Origin: Larus michahellis
Lineage: Eukaryota > Chordata > Aves > Charadriiformes > Laridae
Length of the DNA stretch: 64,000 nt
Assembly: GCF_964199755.1 (NCBI RefSeq)
Contig: NC_133903.1
Span: 4,605,001-4,669,000, forward strand
Direction: 5' to 3'
This document shows positions 1 through 11,900 of the stretch, piece after piece. The notes under the pieces are model-generated. The model was not told the DNA's origin, made no database searches, and worked only from the letters and a program-made list of their open reading frames with translations. The position numbers were made by a program, and so were the translations under genes. Numbering within the stretch: the stretch's first letter is position 1; each line of letters begins with the position of its first letter.

Positions 1-2171
1 CCCACCTTGGCTCCCCCCTGGGGAGCGGTCGCAGGGGAGGAGGACCGGGAGGTTTTCACCCAGTGCTGGGCAGACTGGGCTCGTTTTTGGTCCCCATGGC
101 AGGGATAACAGTGGGGTGACGTCGCTCCCGACGGGCAGTCGGCAGGGGAAGGGGAGAGCCCGTGTGCTCCGCAGGGTGATGCCGCTCCCAGCCAGCCCTT
201 CTGCTCTGGCTCTTGCCAAGATCAGCAGCAAACCCGGGGGCAAGCCAATTTTTGCCAATACCGGCAAACTTCCAACTGCATCATCCCTCCGGTATCATCT
301 GGAGACCACTCCGCGCACAAACTGAGCACGACAGAAAACCACCACCACAAAGCCTGTGTGCGGAGGCACCCATCCCCGCTGCGTTTTATTACCCCCTCAG
401 CCCAAAATTTCCATCCCTCACTCGAGACAGTGTTTCCGCGTGTGCTTGCTTTGGCTCATTTCACACATTCCTGCTGGCAGGGGATAAGATCTCGAGAGAA
501 AGGCAAACCAAAGCCGTGGGCGCCATGTGCTGACTGTCACTTCCCTGACGCATCCAGGTGCCCTGCCTGCTCCTCACCAGCTCTGATTGCAGAAACACCC
601 TGATGCTCTTCCCACCGCGGGCTGGTCCGTGGGGTGGAGATCCGAAAGGAGAAAGTGTGATGGGACTCGGGTGGTTCTGTGAGTTGTCAGGTCCGCCCTG
701 CTCCCGAGGAGGAGGACGGCAGACCTCTGCTCTCGCCTGGCACCAGGGTCCCTTTGCCACCCTTGGGTGCCATCTCCACTGTCCCATGTGGGTGCTGCGG
801 GCACAGGCGGGTGTTGAGCCCCTCTGGGGTGCTGGAGGTGTTATCGGTTCCGAGAATATTTGAAAAATGCACTTAAGTCCCATTAAAACCTCGAGAGCTC
901 GCAGGCGGCATTCACCAGAGCAGTGGCACCACCCTGGGGACTCCCCGCCTGCCCCAAGGGACCCCCTGCTCGCACATGCAGGATGGTGTATGAACACATC
1001 CCTCCCTCCTCTGGCCCCTAACAAGAAACTGGGTTAAGATAACCATATTCCCGCTCTCTTCCCTTCCCCGTGCTGGAGCTGGACCCGTGCAGGGGTTGCA
1101 GAGGTGGCTTCCAGACCTCCTCCACCGCTGGAGCACCAGAGGCAGCAGAGCTGCAGAGGAAGCCAAGCAGATACAGGGGCCACAGCGGGGCTTAGACAGA
1201 AAATGGGCTGAGACATGAAGCGTGGCTGCTGCCTCTACAGCTTTTTGGCCCAAGGAAGAGGCAAGCCAGCAGGCAGAAAACCACGGAGTGATTTTCCTAC
1301 AGGGGCTTTGCAGGAGATAATCCCATCCTGGAGCCTCCTTGGTCCCCACACCACTCCCCATGGCCGTGAGATGGCTGCACGGCACCTTTCACTCTCTGGG
1401 AGCCCTTGTTCTTGTTTTGCAAGAGCTCGGAGCTGGTGTGGGGGAGGCGGGGGGGAGGCGGGGGGGAAACAAGCAAGAGGAAGACGCAGCGATCAGCTGC
1501 GGTGCCGGGAATGAGGAAGCCCCGAGTACGGGGCAGCTCCTGCACAGCCTGGGCTCAGTCCTGGTGACAGCCTGGCAGGGCAGGGGGTGTCCCCGTGTCA
1601 CCCCAGCGCCGCCCAGCCCAGGTCCCCCATTCAGGGTGGGTCGGGGGGCTGCTCACCCAGCCCCAAGGGGACCAGAGCCCCCTGCCTGGACCCTGCGGAT
1701 TCCGGGAAGGGTTTTCTCCTGCTCATCCAACACAAGGCAAACTGCTCCACAGCCCAACCCAGACCCTTCCCTCGGCGTCTTCCTCTGCCGCGGAGGTTGA
1801 CAAAAGGAGGAGACATGGGAAGGAGGGAGGTCAGGATGGCGAGGGTCCCCCCTCCTCGCCCGCGAGCACCCACCCCTCTCTGGCCACGCGTTTTAATTAA
1901 CGCAGAGTGGCCACGGGACCGACCCACCCAGCAGCTCTCGGCACAGCCCCCAGCCTGGGAAATAAGCCTTAAATGGCAAAACCTGGCCCTGTCTGTGTGT
2001 AACCAGCCGGAGAAAGAGGCAGCGGAAACCGGAAACCAGAGAGCAGCTGAGGCCCACCGCCCCCCCCATCGCCTCGCAAACCCTGAATTCACCAGGATTC
2101 ACCTTAGAAATGATCCCCTCCCTCCTCTGCCCTGTCCGAGCGGTGGGGATGCCATCCCGTGGGACGGGTGC

Positions 2172-2325
2172 TCAGATCATCCTGCACCCCTGGATCGTTC
2201 TGTACCCTGGACCGCCCCGTACCCCCAGATCATCCTGTACCCCCAGATCATCCTGCATCCCAGACTACCCTGCACCTGGGATCGTCCTGCATCCCAGATC
2301 ATCCTGCACCCCTGTTCCCAGGGCA
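2172..2325. repeat. Short minisatellite, unit about 20 bp
   Basis: About seven imperfect copies of a unit resembling CCCAGATCATCCTGCACC follow one another. Copies alternate CCTGCAT, CCTGTAC and CCTGCAC, and AGATCATC is replaced by GGATCGTC in some. No function is evident. Confidence 0.8.
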
Positions 2326-5300
2326 GGCACGGGGAGGGAAAAGGTCTTCCTATTTCCCCTCCCTTGCACATCAGCTCGAGGAATGACAGAAAAGAGCCCC
2401 CCCCCCGACCCCCCGTTGCTTGTTTTGCATATCAGCTTCCATGCTCAGCAGTGAAAACATTTCTGAGCTCCCGAAGTCTCCATGTACTGGGATGGAAAGG
2501 AGCTTGGATATTCACCCATCTCCTAGGGAATTCCAGGTGCCGCCCAAACTCCCAGGTTGCCCCTAAAGGCCAACCCTCTGCAAGGCTGATGTTCTCCATT
2601 GGGTTGGGGGCAAGGGGGGGGCCCTTGCAGTGCAGCACGAGCCCACCAGCGTCATGAATTTCCTCCCATAAATCACCAGTCCCACCTAATGAACCCTGCG
2701 CTGGTGCCCGGTGTGTTGGGAGCTCCCAATATTTGCTTTGGCCAGTTTATTGCCCATCCCATTTTTTTTGGGGGGGATGAGCATATTTCTTGTACTTAGT
2801 CTAATCCCACCCTTGACAGCAAGCAGGCAGCCAGCAAGATGCTCCTGGCTGATGCTGGGGTGGACAGCGAGGTCCTTCGCCCACTTCTCCCATGGATTCA
2901 CGTCTCTGGGATGGGGCAGGCAGTTGGGAAAGCAGCGCAGCCCCAGCGCCAAAACTCGCCGCGTTACCATTTCCCAGCACGTTTCTCCACAAGCGCTCTG
3001 CCAGCAGACTCGTTAGCTGTGACATCTCATTAAAGCAACCGTCCTTGGGGGAACTGGCTCACAGGCAGCAGCGCGGGTTTTGGCGTTGCCTTTTTCCGCC
3101 CCATCTTCAGGCGGGAGCAAGGACCGAGCAGCAGGAGAAGACCCGTCTGTTGGGATACAGGCAGCGACTCCCCTTGCTGCAAGGGAAAAATCTGCAAAGG
3201 GAAAGTCAGAGGGAGAAGTCTGCACACATCAAAAAGAAAAATAATCTCAGCAAAGTCACGATTATTTAAAAACCACGCAGACAGTCGCCTCCCTGCAGCT
3301 CTCACTCAGAGGAGATGGGTTTCTCCTCTGCCAGGACCGGTTTCCGAGCTTGCCAGCCTGGTGGGGATGAAGCTTGGCCCACCGGCCACGCTCTGTCGCA
3401 GGGTCCCCACCCTGGCCAGCTGGGGGACGGGCAGTCGCAGCACCCACAGCCCCTGGATGTGGGAGTGTTTCCTCCTGGAGAAGAAGTATGGAAACGACCT
3501 GGAAACTGGCTCTGGGTGGATTTAATCCCGTTTGATTTCCTCTCCTGTGAGCTTCAACTGAGCCTTTTGAGATTGTTTCCACTCCTAAGTTATAAGAGAT
3601 GTTTCCAGCCTGGGATATGCTCTTCTTCATCAAGTAGGGAGGCACCAGCCCCTTCATCTCCCTCTGCCTCAAAAGTCCTGCGGCTTAAGTTAAATAGGAC
3701 ACAACCATCCCTGTTGGATAACGACCCAAATCCTGTAATTCTAAGCCCAGTTTTAAACAACAAAGCGCGGCTGCGGGAGACCAGCGGAGCAGTCGATCCC
3801 CGCAGCCATCCAGCACTTTGCTGTCCGGGGTGGTTGATTTTCACCGTGCTGCTTCCCATTGCTCAATCTTGCAGAAGAATCACAGAAAATCAGGCTCCGA
3901 GGACGGAGACCCCACAGTCTGCACGGGAAGGGTTTCCTCACCTCTAGCCCGCGTCTCTGCCGCCGACGGTTCAGCCCAGGATTTCTGCCATCGCTCCCTG
4001 TGGCCAGGGAGGACAAGTTGGTCCCTTCCTCTCCACCTTGCCAAGTTGTGTCTCCTTTAACTTCTTTTCTCCAGGCAGATAAGGGGAAGGGGAGGTTCCC
4101 TGCAGCCCGAGCGCTGGGGATGCTCAGCACGTTTCTAAGGCAGGCGAAGCTTTTTCCAGCCCGTCGCAGCCTGGTCTGGAGCTCCCAGCCCACCTCCACC
4201 CTTGCTTTATTTCTAATATTTCACACATGGGGGGTTTGAGCATGACCAGCCCAGCGAGGAGAATAAAAACAAAGTCAAAAAAGTTTTTTAAACCCCCTTA
4301 TCCTCTCTTTTTGAAGCCTTAGAGAAGCTCAGCCCCTCTTGGTGTGAGCTCCTGGTCCTGGGAAGACCTCACTGTCCCTCCAATGCAGGTGGCTGAACCA
4401 AGCCATAAAAAAAGGATTCCAAGACCCTTCTCCACGGCTTTATTTTCCTGCCGGTGGCTGCCAGGAGCAATCATGCTACTCAAGGAGGTCGGGCGGTATT
4501 TTTTTTCCCCATGGGTTGTCTTGACCCGGGGTTGAGCGAGCCCTGCCCTTCAGCCAAAGGCGGCTGCCAGCAGCCACAGCCGGGCCGGGAGCCTGCGGGG
4601 CTGCAGGGACCGTCCTCCGTCACACCGTTCCCACAGTCCCAGCCTTCGAAGGTCTCACCTTCTCCCAGGCGGAGCAGCATCTAATGACAAGCGAAGGATG
4701 GTGCCACACCTGCAGAAAGCCATTTTTGGAAGGACACCTGGGGAAGAAATGATTCCCATGTTGCTGCTCTGTAATTAGCATTAATTACTGGGGCTTGTGA
4801 AACCTCTTCCCCATTTACTCCAGGCAGCACCTGACGGAAACTGTGGGAATCCCGTCCGGCTGAGTCAGCCAGGAGCCAGGGAGGGGACGATGGGCCCCCA
4901 CGGGGTGCAGGGATGTGTCCCCAGGTCCCTCCCTCTGCCCCCCAGCCCACGGGGACGGGGTTTTGGCTGAGGGGGGGCTGCAGGGCTTGTTAAGACCCCA
5001 AAGAACAGCTGAGGCTCATCCATCTCACCCTTCCCAACAAGGTGCCGAGGTCCTTCCCCACCCTGGTGACAACCCGGCACATCCCGGGGCTGGGGGGACT
5101 CTCGTGTTCTCCCACTTTAAACGTCCCCGTTCCCCAGCCCTGCCGCCCATGGCAGAGCACCCCAGCAGCACATTTCCTTGGGTATTGGCCTCCAGCCCAG
5201 CTCACTGCCGTCAGCAACACCCCGAGGTGTTATTAAAGACCGGGGGAAAATCCACCCCAAAAGCCTAACCCCGAGCAGCCGCTCCGTCCCCACCAAATGG

Positions 5301-6164
5301 CAGGGTACCGCTGCCTGAGTCACTGCTGCTTCAGACTATTTTTTTTTTTTTATTTTTTTTTTTAATATTAATGATACGAATGAATCAGGACATTTCATCA
5401 TCCGGAGCCGCTTCAGAGTCATCACACCCTGCCCCAGTGACTCTTTGGTGGCCCGGGGCTGGCGACACATCCAGCCTCCCCCCTGCCCCGGGGTGGGGGG
5501 TGGCTGCTGCAGCCTCGCCCCCAAAGCAGCAGTATTTAGCTTCAAAATAAAATGATAAAACAAGCAGAAAAACCCCTCCCCACCCTCAGGGGCTGTTTTC
5601 TCCCCAGCCGCTTGCAGCAGCTCAGGGTGCTCCAGCACCCTGGGGGGGCCGGGGGTGACCCCGACCACCACCCTGGATGGGGGTCCCAGTGGCACAGTGC
5701 ATCACGATGAGGGTCCCAGGGTTGGGCGTCCCCCAACTTTCCACACCCCATCGCTCCTGTGACCCCCAGGGATGACCGCGGCCCCTGTCCCCCACGTGGG
5801 ACCCCCGTCCCTCCCCAGGGACCCAGGCGTCCCTCCACCCTCCCACTTGACCTACCCTCCTATCCATAAATGGAGAGGTTTGAGAGCCCGTCCCCGGGGT
5901 GGAGGAGGAGGAGGAAAAAGGAAAATAATGCCAAGAATGCAGGACACAACGTGAGGAGCCTGGTCCCGGCCCCCTGGCGCGGGCTGGGGGCTACAGGGGC
6001 AGCCACCCTGCGTGCCAGGGGAGCCCAGCCAAAGCCCTGTAAGCCACCCAGGCCGCTGGCAGGAAAGGTGCTATTTTTGTTTTTTCTTTTTCTGCATTTC
6101 TTACCAGCTGGGGACTTTCCAGGGCTGGGCTGCCCCCTTTCCACCTTGGCCCTGTAGACCACCC

Positions 6165-6300
6165 ACAGAAGTGTCCCCTTGCAGCGATGTGTCCCCTGCA
6201 ATGCCATCACCTTGCAGCAATGTGTGCCTCTGCAGATGATGCCCCCAGCCCTGCAGCCATGTCCCCATGCAGTGACGTGTCCCCATGCAGAGACACGTTT
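6165..6300. repeat. Degenerate minisatellite, unit about 20 bp
   Basis: Several decayed copies of a unit like GTGTCCCCATGCAGCGAT run across this stretch (GTGTCCCCTTGCAGCGAT, GTGTCCCCTGCAATGCC, CATGTCCCCATGCAGTGA and similar). Spacing is irregular at about 17-24 bp. Confidence 0.7.
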
Positions 6301-8884
6301 CCCCGCATCCTCTCTCCCCATCGCTCCCGCAGGACCCGCAGCCCGCGGGAAAACTGGCCATGGGACAGAGCAGTGGCCTCGAGGGTGGGTGGCACAGCAG
6401 GTGCTGGCAGCCGTGGCCCCGGCTGGCACCACGGGCCAAGCCTCCGCTCGGGGCCAGAGTCCAGCTCCTTAAAAAAGAAAGTGAAAACATTTGGGTGCCC
6501 CATCCGGACAGGGAGGAGGAGGGGTCCATCCCCACCTCCACGGGCCGCACTCTGCCCCGGCGTCTCGCCACCCACCCTGCTCCCCTGCCACCAGCAGCCA
6601 CCCTGTCCCCAGCCCAGCGGTGCCTGTCCCCAAGGTCAGGGTGGATCCCTTTGGGTTCTCTCGGAGAATTGCTCCAGCGGCTCGCTCGAATCCTCCATAA
6701 AAGGAAAAACAGCCGGCAGGTAGCACTGCCAAACTTAGTCATCCCCAGTCCGGCAGCGTTTGCAGCTCCGTCAGCAGCAATTTCCTCCCCGCGTTCCCCT
6801 CCGCGCGGGGGGGACAGGGAGGAGCGGTTCTGCCTCGGCAAACCCTGTGTCAAAAGCACCCCGCGCCGGCCGCGACATGCTGGGCTTGGCCAATGGCCAC
6901 CACCGGACTCAAGGAGATGCTGCCGTGGTCCCGCGCGAGGTCCAGGGAGGGGGAAAATCCACACCCTGGGGCCAGGCCTGGGGAAAGCAGGAAGCTTGGC
7001 ACCTGGTTCAGCAGTACCGCAGTCGGGCAGGCACCGAAATCTCACTTTATGCAAAGGATTTGGTCTACAGGCACAGAAGTGTAAACGCACCTGGGAGCGC
7101 CTTGAACCACCTGGAGTTTGGTGGGTGAAGCCTGTTTGCTGCCCATGGGAGAGGCATCACAGAGCCCATCGTCAACATAAAGTCCATCCAGAGCACAGGG
7201 TCCCACAGGATCCTGGTCCCATCCCGGTGCTGGGCTGGCTCCAAGGGTGACCCCCAAGCTGCCCCATCCTTCCCCAGCCATGCCCAGAGCGGGACATGGG
7301 GCATTCCAGGTCATGCCCCCCCCATGCCACCTCCTCCAGCCCCGGCTCTGCCTCCATTTCCCCACGGAGGACGCAGGGCTGAGCGCCCGCGCCACACTGG
7401 GGGGGGTTAACAAGCCCTGGAGAAGCGACTGGGGCTGAGCACTGTCACAGCTCAGCTCATCCCTGACAGGGATTGCCGATGTGACACATCCACCTGGGAT
7501 TACATCAAGGGAGCAAATGCCCTGGGGTACAAAGGAGGAAGCGGTGTTTTCTCCCATCGCCCCAGGAGGCAGCCCCGGTGTTGGTCCAGGTGGCCCTGTC
7601 ACCTGCGCATCCCTTGTCACCTCACCACAGGGAGACAACAGTGCCTTGTGGTCCAGAGCCTGCCCCCGCCCAGGGCGATGGGAAGGGATGGGGGTGGTGA
7701 CATCCCCACCTACACAATGGGCCAAACACCCCAAAATACTCATGGGGAGCCCAAAGCAAAGGGGCAATAACCCACCCTGCAATTGCCCCGGCAGCGGGAT
7801 TTCAGCCGGGTTCTCGCTCCAGAGCTTCCCCAAATCCTGGCTAAATAAATCCACCCTGGATGGGCAGCCCCAGGAGGCAGCAGCCTCAGCCACGCACTGA
7901 CCTAAAGCCAAGCCCTGTCCCCTAAAATCTCCTTTTGCAACCAGTTCCCCGCACGGGGCAGAGGAACCGACTCGGCTTCGCTGGGGGAGCAAGACCCCCC
8001 CGCCCCCATCCTGGCCATGCTCCGCTGGCACCGGCTGTTAGGAGGCAGCCTGCCCGCCCTGGTAAATGATTCACGCCAGCAATAAAAGACTGGGAAAATG
8101 TTCTGGTGACGTCCTGCAGCATCAAAGGCACGTGTGGGGACACGGGGAGTGCAGTGTCCCGGGCCTGAAGGGAACCCCGAGGGGTGGGCAGGGCTGCTTT
8201 GGGGTAGTTCGTACTTTTCTAGTGAATTTTTTTCTGCATGCTCTGGTGAAGGGTGATCAGGTCTGTGCCGGGGCCAGATCCCACCCCCCCGCAGGGAACT
8301 GCAGTGGGGATGATGCTGAGAGCATCATGTGGGGCCGAGGGTCTGGGGGACCCCACAGCCTCTCTTGTCCCTGTGCTGGGTACCAGGATCTGGATCAGGC
8401 GGTGACGGAGTGAGCGGTTACACCATCACTTTGTGAGAACGCAGCGCAAGACGCACCCGCCCGAGCGATGAGGCCGGAGTCTGCTGTCAGCGGCACCGAG
8501 CCCCCGGCTTCACTGGTGGGGATCAGCCGGCGCTGAGGCACCCAGTTCCCCATGCTGTGATGCTCCCTCCCATCCTGGACTCAAACCCTGCAGCACCAGC
8601 TGCCGGAATGCTGCCGAGTCCTGGTTTGTGTTTGCAAGTGATGCACGAGAGCAAGGGATCCGCTCCTGGAGAGATGCGGCATCCCCAGAGGGGATCAGAC
8701 ACCCCTGCGGGGCCTGGGCAGGCAGCAGAGCCTCCTCCACGCTCCCTCCCCTCACGGGCTTTGTTCGTCTCCATATTGTCCACCCCGCAAAGGCTTTCCA
8801 CAAGCTGCAACACCCGTCCGACGCGCTGCAGAGCTCGGCAGGGCTGCTGGGTGGCAGTGTTGGGATGCACACTGCGCTGCGCAG

Positions 8885-11090
8885 CGCTGCAGCAGGGCCC
8901 CGCGCACCCCGACGCACGCCGCGCGCAGGGCTTCGCTCCCCCAGATGATGCACGCCGCACGCAGGGCTGTGCGCCCCCCCGAGATACACGCCACACGCAG
9001 GGCTGCGCGTGCCTTGAGATGCATGCCACATGCAAGGCTGCGCACCCCAAGATGCCCGCCACATGCAGGGCTGTGGACCCCCAGAGATGCATGCTGCATG
9101 CAGGACTGCGCACCCCAAGATGCACGCCGCATGCAGGGCCATGCTCCCCCCTTGAGATGCATGCTGCATGCAAGACTGCACACCCCAAGATGCACGCCAC
9201 ATGCAGGGCTGAATGTGCCACGATGCACACCGCTGCAGGGCTGAGTGTGCCCCAAGACGCATGCTGCATGCCGGGCCATGCTCCCACCTTGAGATGCACG
9301 CCACATGCCAGACTGCGCACCCCAAGATGCACGCCACATGCAGGGCTGTGCACCTCAACATGCACGCCACATGCAGGGCTGCGGACCCCCAGAGATGCAT
9401 GCTGCACGCAGGACTGTGGACCCCCAGAGATGCAAGCTGCATGCAGGGCCATGCTCCCCCCTTGAGATGCACGCCGCATGCAAGACTGCACACCCCAAGA
9501 TGCACGTCACATGCAGGGCTGAATGTGCCCCAAGACGCATGCTGCATGCCGGGCCATGCTCCCCCCTCAAGATGCATGCCTCATGCCAGACTGCGCACCC
9601 CAAGATGCACGCCACATGCAGGGCTGTGCACCTCAAGACGCATGCCACATGCAGGGCTGAACGTGCCCCAAGACGCATGCTGCATGCTGGGCCATGCTCC
9701 CGCCTTGAGATGCACGCCACATGCAGGGCTGCGCACCCCCAGAGATGCATGCCACATGCAGGGCCATGCTCCCCCCTTGAGATGCACGCCGCATGCAAGA
9801 CTGCGCACCCCAAGATGCACGCCACATGCAGGGCTGAATGTGCCCCAACACGCATGCTGCATGCCAGGCCATGCTCCCGCCTTGAGATGCACGCCACATG
9901 CCAGACTGCGCACCCCAAGATGCATGCCACATGCAGGGCTGTGCACCTCAAGACGCATGCCGCATGCAGGGCTGAACGTGCCCCAAGACGCATGCTGCAT
10001 GCCGGGCCATACTCCCGCCTTGAGATGCACACCACATGCAGGGCTGCGCACCCCAAGATGCATGCTGCATGCAGGGCTGCGCACCCCCAGAGATGCACGC
10101 CGCATGCAAGACTGCGCACCCCAAGATGCACACCGCATGCAGGGCTGAATGTGCCCCAAGACGCATGCTGCATGCCAGGCCATGCTCCCACCTTGAGATG
10201 CACGCCACATGCCAGACTGCGCACCCCAAGATGCACGCCACATGCAGGGCTGTGCACCTCAAGACGCATGCCACATGCAGGGCTGAACGTGCCCCAAGAC
10301 GCATGCTGCATGCCGGGCCATGCTCCCGCCTTGAGATGCACACCACATGCAGGGCTGCGCACCCCAAGATGCACGCCACATGCAGGGCTGTGGACCCCCA
10401 GAGATGCATGCTGCATGCAGGGCTGCGCACCCCCAGAGATGCACGCCGCATGCAGGGCCATGCTCCCGCCTTGAGATGCACGCCGCATGCAAGACTGCAC
10501 ACCCCAAGATGCACGCCACATGCAGGGCTGTGCACCTCAAGACGCACACCACGTGCAGGGCTGAATGTGCAACAATGCATGCCGCATGTGGGGCTGTGCA
10601 TCCCAAGACGCACACTGCATGCAGGGCCGCACGTGCCAAGATGCACGCCACATGCAGGACTGCACATCCCAACATGCATGCCGCACGCAGGGCTGTGTGT
10701 GCCCCAAAACACGTGCTGCATGCAGGGGCTGCGCACCCCAAGATGCACGCTGCATGCAGAGCTGCACGCACCGAGGTGCAGACTGCACATATGCATCTTG
10801 GTGTGCGTGATCCCCACACGCGTGGAGCCGCGTGCACCAGCGGGCACGCTGCACGTGGGACTGCACACGCCTACATGCATGTTGCACAAGGAGTTGCGTG
10901 CAGGCAGCACACGTGATTGCACACCCCAACATGCACGTTGCAAAGAGGTGCGTGCTGCACAGGGGATCACCCCCACCCCCCCAACACGTGTTGCACAAGG
11001 AATTGCACGCAGGGAGGTGAACGCTGCGGGTGAGATCGTGCGTCCCAACACACACCCTGCAGAAGGAACTGCAGGCACCGAGGTCCATGC
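8885..11090. repeat. Large minisatellite array with higher-order repeat
   Basis: The array is built from related units of 33, 35 and 37 bp that all end in a GCC(A/G)CATGCA or GCTGCATGC(A/C) block and start with GGGCTG, AGACTG or GGGCCATGCT. The unit classes are ordered, not random. The class with GTGCACCTCAA recurs near 9,344, 9,621, 9,935, 10,247 and 10,525, giving a higher-order period of about 277-314 bp (eight or nine units). Copies become degenerate before about 9,000 and after about 10,700, with drifting remnants to about 11,090. Variants differ mostly by CpG versus TpG/CpA. Long open frames run through the array on both strands because stop codons are absent from the unit; this is not evidence for a protein. 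Confidence 0.95.
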
Positions 11091-11439
11091 TGCAGCGGGA
11101 CTGACCACGGACCTCACCCAGCTCCGGGCTCCCCACCAAAGGCCTTTGCTTTGTCCTGCAAAGGTGACAGCGGTCTCTGCGCCACCCCCTCTCCCTCCAG
11201 TGCCCCTGGGGGTGGCTCCGCACAGGGCACCCACGGCCTTTTCCAGAACGCCGAAAACCCAATCTCCAGCCCACTTTTTTGGGCGCACACACATGCCCAG
11301 GACCGGGGAATCGCTATGGCCCCCCCAGACTCCCCCCAGCCCCACATCACCCGGGGTTTATTCTCCTTCTCACCTCCATTTCCAGCCGGGAAACTCTCCC
11401 CGGGCTGGGGAGGGGGTTACCAGCACCTTCACTAAAAGC

Positions 11440-11900
11440 GGGGGGGGGGCTGCACAGGCGAGGACCGCCCCCCCCCCCCCCCGCCCTCCATCCCGGTCCC
11501 CCCCGCGGGCGCGGAGCCCGGTGCCGGGCCGTGCTGCAGCCCCCGCCCGCCCCGCACGGCGGGGCCCCCGGCTGCAGCCGGATGCCGAGACCCGGGGCCC
11601 CTCCGCGAAGGTTTTGGGTTTCAGCAGCCGCCCCCCCGCCCCGCATTCCTGCCTTCCCGGGGGCCTCCCTGCAGCCAGCCCGGCCAGCGGCCCGCCGAGA
11701 AGCTCCCCCCCCCGCCGGTTTCCCCCTCTGCGGGTAAAGCCGGCTTGACAGCCCCTGGGATGGGAAGCGAAGGCAACGGTGGGATGGAGGGGTGGGGGAG
11801 GCGAAAATCCACACCTTCCCCCGCTCCCATCGCCACCGATTTCACACCAGGAATCCCCGGGTTTGCCGAGCCGGGGCGGGGGGATCCAGCACCTCGTTGC
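11440..11900. promoter_or_regulatory. Orphan CpG-rich block (CpG-island-like)
   Basis: From the G10 run at 11,440 through about 11,900 the sequence is dense in undecayed CpG (GCGGGCGCGGAGCCCGGTGC, CCCGCCCGCCCCGCACGGCG). It lies just after the CpG-decayed tail of the minisatellite array and about 7.3 kb upstream of the FSCN1 TATA box. No coding exon is attached to it. It could be a distal FSCN1 promoter or enhancer, a noncoding-RNA promoter, or simply GC-rich sequence. This is inference from composition only. Confidence 0.4.

Larger units (their letters stand above)
1..8880. other. GC-rich intergenic region, no gene recognised
   Basis: Many long open frames occur on both strands here, but they overlap each other, have low-complexity Pro/Gly/Arg/Ser composition, match no family I recognise and show no consistent exon-intron structure. 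They are what GC-rich, stop-poor DNA produces by chance. Visible contents are short tandem repeats (separate entries), a T-rich tract at 5,339-5,363 and several C- or G-homopolymers. In vertebrates the gene next to FSCN1 on this side is usually ACTB; none of it is visible here. Confidence 0.7.

Noticed and set aside
1587-2657. A 356-codon open frame on + in intergenic DNA.
   Set aside because: Low-complexity Pro/Arg/Ser composition, includes a short minisatellite, overlaps other open frames and resembles no family.
6101-8031. Two 329-codon open frames on - in GC-rich intergenic DNA.
   Set aside because: Gly/Arg/Trp/Pro-rich chance reading of stop-poor DNA; one of them crosses a degenerate minisatellite.
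8510-11748. Very long open frames on both strands through the minisatellite (up to 570 codons on +, 465 on -).
   Set aside because: They translate the same repeat in several frames and both directions; the units merely lack stop codons. No start context, splice sites or homology support a protein.
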